A DNA stretch of 6,520 bases, taken from assembly GCA_001563325.1 (NCBI GenBank), contig LRSK01000135.1:1-6520 (forward strand), read 5' to 3'. This document shows positions 1 to 3,868 of this stretch, one piece after another. The notes under the pieces are model-generated. The model was not told the origin of the DNA. It saw only the letters and a list, made by a program, of their open reading frames with translations, and made no database searches. The translations under genes were made by a program, and so were the position numbers. The stretch is from Candidatus Thorarchaeota archaeon SMTZ1-83 (GTDB lineage: Archaea > Asgardarchaeota > Thorarchaeia > Thorarchaeales > Thorarchaeaceae). Each line of letters begins with the position of its first letter. The stretch's first letter is position 1.

Positions 1-45
1 CAAGATATCAGGAGATCGCGCGTTCAAATCGCGCCTGGGGCTCCA
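1..45 (+). tRNA. tRNA-Thr (UGU, inferred), 3' part with end of a 37/38 intron
   Basis: Only the 3' part is in the window. The T-arm is clear: stem GCGCG/CGCGC (18-22, 30-34) around the loop TTCAAAT. Variable loop AGATC is 13-17, the 3' half of the anticodon stem TCAGG is 8-12, the acceptor 3' strand CTGGGGC is 35-41, followed by T73 and an encoded CCA. Bases 1-7 cannot be an anticodon loop, since the base at position 33 would be A. Reading 1-6 as the end of an intron between 37 and 38 solves this. In a BHB, bases 1-4 (CAAG) pair with exon 32-35, giving CTTG: U33 and anticodon U34 G35 N36. With U73, typical of archaeal tRNA-Thr, UGU is the best choice. The tRNA call is firm; the isotype is inferred. 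The gene is convergent with the zinc-ribbon gene, 22 bases away. Confidence 0.85.
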
Positions 46-67
46 CATCTTCTGGAAGGCATTGGAC

Positions 68-205
68 TCATGCATTATCTTCCCAGTGACTTCCGCACTT
101 GCTGCAGGCATACATGTACCGTGATCTGACACCAGCACTGCCCGGATACATGTCTCTTGCAATTGATGCGCTACCACATCTAGGACATTTCACCTTGTCT
201 GTCAT
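68..205 (-). CDS. Small TFIIS-type zinc-ribbon protein (45 aa)
   Basis: A 45-residue protein that is essentially one zinc ribbon: CPRCG at residues 7-11 and CSKCG at 34-38, with 23 residues between the two knuckles and an aromatic W41 shortly after. The spacing and the pattern RYMYACSKCGSHW match the C-terminal ribbon of archaeal TFS, RpoM and eukaryotic TFIIS/RPB9 (CPKCG...FYKCTKCG..W). Those factors carry an acidic Asp-Glu tip that enters the RNA polymerase active site to stimulate transcript cleavage; here the aligned residues are Gly-Val (25-26), so cleavage activity is unlikely. There is no N-terminal domain, whereas TFS is about 100-110 aa. The ATG has a purine-rich AGAAGG 8 bases upstream and its ATGA overlaps the stop of a preceding open frame. 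The role is unknown; nucleic-acid or polymerase binding is an inference. Confidence 0.8.
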   Translation of the reverse strand: MTDKVKCPRCGSASIARDMYPGSAGVRSRYMYACSKCGSHWEDNA

Positions 206-369
206 ATCATCACCCTTCTGGTAATCTGTGAGCTACATACGTGAGCTTTGCCAAGTTGGTGTGTGATGGTTTCGTTTGCTGCTTCTTGCTGAGTGTGAAA
301 GTATGTCTGAACTACGTCAATCGAATGCTCACTTTCGCGTATCTGCTGTTCTAATCTTTTATAACTCTG
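202..369 (-). other. Open frame ending in an ATGA overlap, no canonical start
   Basis: Between a TGA just upstream of 369 and a TGA at 202-204, this frame is open for 55 codons. Its translation looks protein-like: polar, helix-prone, rich in Gln and Glu, for example RLEQQIRESEHSIDVVQTYF. Its stop overlaps the zinc-ribbon start as ATGA, the usual form of translational coupling. Against it, the frame has no ATG, GTG or TTG until two codons from the end. A TATA-like box (354-364) sits in its first codons, and an ATT at 319-321 lies 7 bases after a weak GTGA. It may be a short gene with an odd start, a decayed gene, or chance. No family is recognised. Confidence 0.25.
354..364 (-). promoter_or_regulatory. 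TATA-like box upstream of the zinc-ribbon gene
   Basis: Read on the - strand this is GTTATAAAAGA, close to the archaeal TATA consensus TTTATATA. A start of transcription about 25 bases downstream would fall near 333, giving the zinc-ribbon gene a leader of roughly 125 bases that includes the open frame described above. It lies between the pgk stop and the zinc-ribbon gene, so that gene may be transcribed independently of pgk. It is a sequence match only. Confidence 0.35.
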
Positions 370-407
370 TCAAACAGAGCAATCACTCTGCTCAACTCAG
401 ACGAGTA

Positions 408-1619
408 CTAGCTTCCCATCCTCTTCGAGGCCGCTTCAAGGGCGACAATGAGATCGAGTTTCTTTCCAGTAAGGAAGTTGATTGTGGCCCCTCCGCCCGT
501 GCTGATGTGAGTTATGCGTTCGGCAAGGCCCTTTTTCATTGCCATGGCCCCCATATGACCACCACCGACCACGGTTATCCCGTCACATTCAGCGATAGCA
601 TCCAATACTTCAGAGGTCCCCTTCGCAAAGGCCTCCTTCTCAAAGAAGCCCATTGGACCGTTTGCGAATACTACTGCGGAATCACGAATCGTTTCTACAT
701 ATTTCTCAGTCGTGGTTGAACCAATGTCGAGGAATGGGTCTCCATTCATCATGTCGAAGCTGCATTCAACGCGTTCGTTGTCCCTCTCCACTGCTGCATC
801 TTCAGGGAGTACAATGGTATCAGGATACTTCCCTAGAATGTCCCTCGCAGTATCAATTGAAGAGTCGAACCCCTTGATTGGAGTGGAGTACTCTTCGGAA
901 ACGCTTCCCGTTGCAATAAGGAATAGTGTTCCTACTAGCCCACCAAGTAAGGCCTGATCAACCCGTCCAGCGGCCAAGAGCTTGCCAAGAGTCTTTACCT
1001 TGTCTTCTGCCTTCGCTCCTCCAAGAACTAGAGTCCAGGGATGTCTGTCAGTAGCGGTGGCATCGGTGAGCGTACGAATCTCCTTCTCTACTAATCTTCC
1101 TGCTGTGGAAGGTAGTACAGTGGTGAACCCTACGATCGATGCTTGGGACCGGTGTGCAGCACCAAATGCGTCATTGACAAACAGGTCGAAATATGGATAG
1201 AGCTCTTGTACTATTGCTTCCTTGGCAACCTCCTCAGCCGGGCCCTCTTTCAGCTCGCCTTCGAAGTAGCGTACGTTCTCCAGAACCAGTACCTCACCGA
1301 CTTCTACGTGCTGAATTGCCTGTTGCGCCTTCTCTCCAAAGATGTCGTCGACATGACTGGCGTCAAGTCCATGTTTCTTCATTATCTCTGTGTGTTGTTC
1401 CAATGAGATGAAATCATCACTCCCCGGACGTCCTTGATGAGCCAGCAAAACAGCCCGGCTCTTTGATAACTCTCTGAGTGTTGGGAGTGTAGCAATGATT
1501 CTTGAGTCATCTGTGATCTTCTTGGTTTCTGGATCTACAGAACAGTTAATGTCGACCCGAATTAGGACTCTTTTCCCAGCATAGTCCACATCGTCAAGAG
1601 TCTTGAATGAAAGGTTCAG
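408..1619 (-). CDS. pgk: Phosphoglycerate kinase, archaeal type, CTG start proposed
   Basis: Cytosolic enzyme that moves the acyl phosphate of 1,3-bisphosphoglycerate to ADP in glycolysis and runs backwards in gluconeogenesis. Family motifs appear in order (numbering from the CTG): RVDIN 21-25, HQGRPG 61-66, LENVRYFEGE 113-122, NDAFGAAHRSQAS 149-161, GGAKAEDK 200-207, NGPMGFFE 320-327, GGGHMG 352-357, STGGGA 373-378. The length of 403 aa is normal and no key residue is missing; GGGH is the archaeal form of the nucleotide loop. Start: the first ordinary start in frame is GTG at 1589, but it has no SD and cuts off FKTLDDVD, a segment conserved at the N-terminus of archaeal PGKs. The frame stays open upstream without ATG, GTG or TTG. 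CTG at 1617-1619 lies 7 bases after GAGGTG, a perfect SD. Enzyme call certain; start likely, with 1589 as the alternative. Confidence 0.95.
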   Translation of the reverse strand: MNLSFKTLDDVDYAGKRVLIRVDINCSVDPETKKITDDSRIIATLPTLRELSKSRAVLLAHQGRPGSDDFISLEQHTEIMKKHGLDASHVDDIFGEKAQQAIQHVEVGEVLVLENVRYFEGELKEGPAEEVAKEAIVQELYPYFDLFVNDAFGAAHRSQASIVGFTTVLPSTAGRLVEKEIRTLTDATATDRHPWTLVLGGAKAEDKVKTLGKLLAAGRVDQALLGGLVGTLFLIATGSVSEEYSTPIKGFDSSIDTARDILGKYPDTIVLPEDAAVERDNERVECSFDMMNGDPFLDIGSTTTEKYVETIRDSAVVFANGPMGFFEKEAFAKGTSEVLDAIAECDGITVVGGGHMGAMAMKKGLAERITHISTGGGATINFLTGKKLDLIVALEAASKRMGS

Positions 1620-1626
1620 AGTGCAA

Positions 1627-1632
1627 CACCTC
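1627..1632 (-). promoter_or_regulatory. Ribosome binding site deciding the pgk start
   Basis: GAGGTG on the - strand is an exact match to six bases of the archaeal SD consensus AGGAGGTGAT. It is 7 bases from the CTG at 1619 and 37 bases from the GTG at 1589, so it supports the CTG. The only other start it could serve, an ATG at 1637-1639, lies upstream of it. Confidence 0.65.
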
Positions 1633-1653
1633 GAAATCCATGAGAACGGTCTA

Positions 1654-1660
1654 GGATAAA
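1654..1660 (-). promoter_or_regulatory. Possible pgk TATA box
   Basis: The - strand reads TTTATCC, a partial match to the archaeal TATA box. A transcript start about 25 bases downstream would be near 1631, leaving a very short leader around the SD. The 88-base gap to the upstream 103-aa gene makes a separate pgk promoter reasonable. The match is weak. Confidence 0.3.
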
Positions 1661-1707
1661 GAGATTGCCGTCTATGTCATGGGCGAAAAGACGCTACTTG
1701 GCTCGGA

Positions 1708-2019
1708 CTACCACTGTCCAACCACGATTGACTCCACAAGAGTAGAGAGAATAGGACCCCTTGGATATGTTACAACTGTATAGCACCGCTGCCCATTTCT
1801 CAGTGACAATTTGGCATTCTTATCCTCACCAACGGCGAGAAGTACCCGTACAGCTTCGAACGTCCAGCCAGTCACATTGATTACGGAAGATAGATTGGAA
1901 CTGCGAATCAGCTGCTCGAACTTGGCACCTTGGCCCATCTGAACCGTTCGGCCGAGTGATTCAATGACAAGAGCTTTTTCATCGAAATCAAGTTCGGAAG
2001 AACGGAAGTCAGGTGGCAT
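1708..2019 (-). CDS. Hypothetical protein, 103 aa
   Basis: I do not recognise this protein. It is soluble, without signal peptide, membrane segment or Cys pairs. The first 40 residues are acidic and likely helical (LDFDEKALVIESLGRTVQM), then come short hydrophobic segments that read as strands (SSVINVTGWTF, AVRVLLAVGE, CYTVVTYPRG) and a last helix (ILSTLVESIV), suggesting a small alpha/beta fold. Residue make-up and codon use look like a real gene and nothing competes on the other strand. The ATG at 2019 has no SD; a TATA-like element at 2043-2050 would place the transcript start within a few bases of the ATG, so the message may be leaderless. It lies 51 bases downstream of the 78-aa gene, but the promoter signals suggest it is expressed on its own. 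Confidence 0.65.
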   Translation of the reverse strand: MPPDFRSSELDFDEKALVIESLGRTVQMGQGAKFEQLIRSSNLSSVINVTGWTFEAVRVLLAVGEDKNAKLSLRNGQRCYTVVTYPRGPILSTLVESIVVGQW

Positions 2020-2028
2020 GGTCTTTCA

Positions 2029-2044
2029 TAGGGACCGGACCCTA
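2029..2044. promoter_or_regulatory. Near-palindrome, possible operator
   Basis: TAGGGACCGGACCCTA on the + strand is a 16-base near-perfect palindrome: TAGGG and CCCTA pair, CCGG is self-complementary, and only the symmetric A pair breaks it. It sits between a TATA-like element (2043-2050, - strand CATAATAG) and the start of the 103-aa gene at 2019, where a repressor would block transcription. No protein partner can be named. Confidence 0.35.
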
Positions 2045-2050
2045 TTATGC
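2043..2050 (-). promoter_or_regulatory. TATA-like box of the 103-aa gene
   Basis: The - strand reads CATAATAG. Its centre is about 27 bases from the ATG at 2019, the right distance for a leaderless transcript, which fits the missing SD. The match to consensus is moderate. Confidence 0.35.
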
Positions 2051-2070
2051 CCGTACGCACTGGATGATGA

Positions 2071-2307
2071 TTAAATTCGCGTCAGACTATAGTCGTACTC
2101 GGGTTCGCACTGTGCATCCTGGTCTTTCTCTCGCCAGTATACAGCCCACAGGCCGTCATCGGTTCTGTGAAGATAGACATACCTGTCAGCCTTGAGTCTT
2201 CTTGCCAGCTCGACGGCATGAAGCATACTCTCGAAGGCTCTCTCAAGCTTGTATATCAGCCCTCCTACTACTTTCCATTTCTCAGTCTTCATGATAGTCA
2301 ATTTCAT
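2071..2307 (-). CDS. Hypothetical protein, 78 aa
   Basis: Not recognised. The sequence reads as strand (EKWKVVGGLIYK), a long amphipathic helix (LERAFESMLHAVELARRLKA), then a strand-turn-strand with many aromatics (DRYVYLHRTDDGLWAVYWR), and a loose acidic tail. A small beta-alpha-beta domain is plausible. There is no membrane segment or metal site. The ATG at 2307 is preceded directly by an in-frame TAG, so the protein cannot start earlier; an in-frame ATG five codons later (MKTEKW) is an alternative. SD support is weak: AGG at 6 bases, or GGTGA at 15 bases. It starts 41 bases after the methyltransferase stop in the same direction, so co-transcription is likely. Confidence 0.65.
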   Translation of the reverse strand: MKLTIMKTEKWKVVGGLIYKLERAFESMLHAVELARRLKADRYVYLHRTDDGLWAVYWREKDQDAQCEPEYDYSLTRI

Positions 2308-2348
2308 CTATGCCTAATAATGTCACCAGAGATGTCGATGAGGAGGTG

Positions 2349-3098
2349 CTAGGTCTTCCTACCAATAACGATGAGTCTAATGGCGTCGTGATCATAGGGA
2401 GTTCCCGCTAGTGATCCATAGACCTCATGTTCATTGAATCCGACTGACTTCAGCATTGCCTTCATCTCGGCTGCGGAGTATATCCAGTGCGAAACGCTCC
2501 ACTCGTTCACTTCTCCTTCATCTGTTATCAGTATCCAAGTTGAGTCCACCCAACTCCAGTCCTTTGAGATTCTTCTCTCTTCCAGCTTGAAGCCTGCTTC
2601 TGCGTGGTACCAATCCCTCTCCCTGAAGACTCTAGCAAGTTTCTCCTTGCCCAGTAGGTCAAAGAGAGCTCTTCCGCCATGCTTGAGAGAGGCATACATG
2701 TTATTCAACACACGGAACTGATCTTGAGGGTCTTCGAAATACCCGAAGGAGGTGAACATACTGAGAATCACGTCATAGACACGCTCTTTCTGAAACTCTC
2801 TCATATCAGCCTCAATGAAGTTGACATCTAGCTTCTCCTCTTCAGCCCGCGTCCTAGCAATCTCCAAGTAATGTCGTGTCCTGTCGACCCCGGTGACTTT
2901 GAATCCTCTGCGTGCAAGTTCTAGACTGTGCCTGCCAACCCCACAGCAAAGGTCGAGGATGGTGTCATCCTGGTTGATATTGAGAAGTGCAACCAGTGCA
3001 TTCACCTGTTCATGGGTACGTTCTATTCGCTCTTCTGAGAACATCGTTTTAGTGTGTATTTCCCAGAACTCGTCTTCGTCATGCCATCTCTGTCCCAT
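2349..3098 (-). CDS. Class I SAM-dependent methyltransferase (249 aa)
   Basis: Rossmann-fold methyltransferase. Motif I is DLCCGVGRHSLELA (49-62), the acid that would bind the SAM ribose is D72 in VTGVDRT, motif II is IEADMREF (95-102), and the motif III strand is YDVILSMFTSFGYF (108-121). The N-terminal WHDEDEFWE and MFSEERIE (5-13, 19-26) are typical of a widespread prokaryotic family of about 250 aa whose substrate is not established. The C-terminal half is a beta-rich substrate side (ERRISKDWSWVDSTWIL; EWSVSHWIYS). The frame is open to 3467, but ATG 3098 is chosen because GGTGA lies 8 bases upstream and homologues begin here. The upstream part is arginine-rich, low in complexity, and antisense to a membrane protein. 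Substrate unknown: small molecule, RNA or protein all possible. Confidence 0.88.
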   Translation of the reverse strand: MGQRWHDEDEFWEIHTKTMFSEERIERTHEQVNALVALLNINQDDTILDLCCGVGRHSLELARRGFKVTGVDRTRHYLEIARTRAEEEKLDVNFIEADMREFQKERVYDVILSMFTSFGYFEDPQDQFRVLNNMYASLKHGGRALFDLLGKEKLARVFRERDWYHAEAGFKLEERRISKDWSWVDSTWILITDEGEVNEWSVSHWIYSAAEMKAMLKSVGFNEHEVYGSLAGTPYDHDAIRLIVIGRKT

Positions 3099-3142
3099 TT
3101 CGTTGTTCACCAGTTCTCCATGGTGCAGGGTCAAGTAAAGAG

Positions 3143-3210
3143 GAGAATATGAATCAATGGACGAGTACAGTTGTCGTTCGTGGTCAAACCGCCTTGTCGA
3201 AATCATTATC
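3143..3210. promoter_or_regulatory. Divergent promoter region
   Basis: The 148 bases between the methyltransferase start (-) and the membrane protein start (+) must serve both. For the - strand, TTCATATTC at about 3146-3154 is TATA-like and would start transcription near 3123. For the + strand, ATCATTATC at about 3202-3210 would start it near 3232, just before the GGAG of the membrane protein. Both matches are weak. Confidence 0.25.
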
Positions 3211-3246
3211 TCACGAGAGAACGCATAGTCAAATGGAGAACACGCC

Positions 3247-3516
3247 TTGGATAATCGGATGCTATTAGTGCTTCGAATCATCGTAATTGCTTCTGCCATC
3301 TTGGTCGTAGGAGCTTCTGTCTTCGTGGTTGGTGCAGCTATTCTATGGGGTTCCATCCCTAGTGCGGGCCTTGATACTCTTCTCCACTTTGCTCTCGCTT
3401 TCTCCTTTCTATCATTAGCGTCGTACCTGTATCTCGAAAGAACTGAGAGTAGACTGCCTAAAAACAATCAAATCCGAAGGAACGACTCGGCTTTCCGTTC
3501 TGAGAATAACACTTGA
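3247..3516 (+). CDS. Small two-helix membrane protein (89 aa), TTG start
   Basis: Strongly hydrophobic small protein. Helix 1 spans about residues 5-34 (RIIVIASAILVVGASVFVVG and flanks), then a short GSIPSAG loop, helix 2 at about 43-62 (LLHFALAFSFLSLASYLYL), and a charged, unstructured tail of some 27 residues with several Arg and Lys. The positive tail suggests a cytosolic C-terminus and, with two helices, a cytosolic N-terminus. TTG at 3247 is preferred because GGAG (3235-3238) is 8 bases upstream; ATG at 3259 lacks such support. It is the only protein gene on the + strand and diverges from the methyltransferase. The opposite frame is open too, but reads as the arginine-rich shadow of a hydrophobic protein. 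No family is recognised and no function is claimed. Confidence 0.6.
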   Translation: MDNRMLLVLRIIVIASAILVVGASVFVVGAAILWGSIPSAGLDTLLHFALAFSFLSLASYLYLERTESRLPKNNQIRRNDSAFRSENNT

Positions 3517-3533
3517 GAAGAGAAGAATTCGAA

Positions 3534-3564
3534 CTGTTTCGGGGAGCTGCCCTCCTCGAAACAG
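3534..3564 (+). terminator. 13-bp hairpin after the membrane protein gene
   Basis: On the + strand CTGTTTCGGGGAG pairs with the downstream CTCCTCGAAACAG to give 13 base pairs, including one G-U, around a five-base loop. A further GAAT/ATTC pair (3525-3528, 3570-3573) lies outside a symmetric 5x5 internal loop. It is 17 bases after the stop at 3516. On the opposite strand the G-U becomes an A-C mismatch, so the structure suits a + strand RNA. There is no T-run after it on the + strand, so a classic terminator is not proven; a 3'-end stabilising structure is equally possible. Confidence 0.5.
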
Positions 3565-3619
3565 AATGTATTCCAATTGGATGAAGTTGTCTTGATAGAT
3601 AATGGTGCCGCAGGTGGGC

Positions 3620-3649
3620 ACTCCGCATCGTCACCGAGAGTGAAGATGA
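3620..3649 (-). other. tRNA-Met intron 2 (59/60, T-loop), 30 nt
   Basis: Thirty extra bases split the T-arm halves GTGGGATCGAA and GCCCAC. The T-stem forms the outer helix. On the 3' side GTG is a three-base bulge cut before its last G; on the 5' side AAT is a bulge cut after the second A. The inner helix CATC/GATG is perfect. The central helix TCG/CGG has three pairs (one T-G) plus an A-A mismatch, so this is a relaxed BHB. The split could shift by a base, but the T-arm itself fixes the 30-base length. Confidence 0.75.
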
Positions 3650-3671
3650 TTCGATCCCACGACTTCGAGAT

Positions 3672-3733
3672 GCCTCATCAAAGGTTGGGCCGAGATTTGA
3701 CCCCGCAATTCAGACTGGGAAATCCAGCCAGAT
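3672..3733 (-). other. tRNA-Met intron 1 (37/38), 62 nt
   Basis: The intron lies after A37 of the CTCATA loop and before A38. The BHB is canonical: exon 32-35 (CTCA) pairs perfectly with intron TGAG (3675-3678), with a TA^A bulge on the 5' side and a GC^A bulge on the 3' side. The intron contains a decoy TCTCG and a T-loop-like GGTCAAATC, which could mislead tRNA finders. It also holds a small CTGG/CCAG hairpin. No coding frame is seen inside. Confidence 0.85.
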
Positions 3734-3820
3734 TATGAGTCTCGCGCCCTACCAGTCTAGGCCACTGCGGCTGCATGGTAGTCATAATGAAGTCTGGCAG
3801 ACGAGCACTCTGGATTCCTC

Positions 3821-3830
3821 TAATTAAGCT
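3821..3830 (-). promoter_or_regulatory. Possible tRNA-Met promoter
   Basis: The - strand reads AGCTTAATTA, an AT-rich TATA-like element about 54 bases before tRNA base 1. It would start transcription near 3799 and leave a 5' leader of about 28 bases for RNase P. It lies in the 97-base gap after gatE. It is also one arm of an AGCTTA/TAAGCT inverted repeat (3827-3832, 3855-3860) that might matter to the gatE 3' end. Confidence 0.3.
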
Positions 3831-3868
3831 TATCCTCAGTTCGAGTCTGTTTTGTAAGCTGTGAATGG

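Larger units (their letters stand above)
3603..3771 (-). tRNA. tRNA-Met (CAU), elongator, with two introns
   Basis: Removing two introns gives a complete 77-base tRNA. Acceptor GCCGCAG (3765-3771) pairs fully with CTGCGGC (3607-3613), followed by A73 and encoded CCA. The D-arm is GCCT/GGGC with AGACTGGTA as loop. The anticodon stem CGAGA pairs fully with TCTCG (3666-3670); the loop is CTCATAA with anticodon CAU and U33. Variable loop AAGTC is 3661-3665. The T-stem GTGGG/CCCAC has loop ATCGAAG after splicing. Intron 1 lies between 37 and 38, intron 2 between 59 and 60. G1-C72 and no GGG/CCC in the anticodon stem argue against initiator; GCCG...GTGGC and A73 resemble archaeal elongator Met. tRNA-Ile2 (modified CAU) cannot be fully excluded. 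A54 instead of T54 is odd. Confidence 0.9.

Noticed and set aside
261..309. C/D box small RNA on the + strand (GTGATGG ... CTGA ... TGTGAAA ... CTGA)
   Set aside because: The second guide space would be only about six bases and the C boxes deviate from consensus.
276..719. 147-aa + strand open frame
   Set aside because: Most of it is antisense to the well-conserved end of pgk; no SD and no recognisable protein.
1605..1639. Short ATG frame overlapping the pgk start (MDFEVLHSE...)
   Set aside because: Stops after about 15 codons; it has no SD and the frame does not join pgk without a frameshift.
3099..3467. N-terminal extension of the methyltransferase by about 123 residues
   Set aside because: It is arginine-rich and repetitive (for example APTTKTEAPTTK), is not seen in this family, lies opposite a hydrophobic + strand protein, and a good SD marks ATG 3098.
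3688..3705. T-arm-like GGTCAAATC inside tRNA intron 1 as the true T-arm
   Set aside because: Its stem has a mismatch, and no acceptor strand complementary to GCCGCAG follows; the downstream GTGGG/CCCAC arm does connect to a perfect acceptor.
3603..3771. Initiator tRNA-Met
   Set aside because: Acceptor begins G1-C72 and the anticodon stem lacks the three G-C pairs typical of initiators, despite A54.
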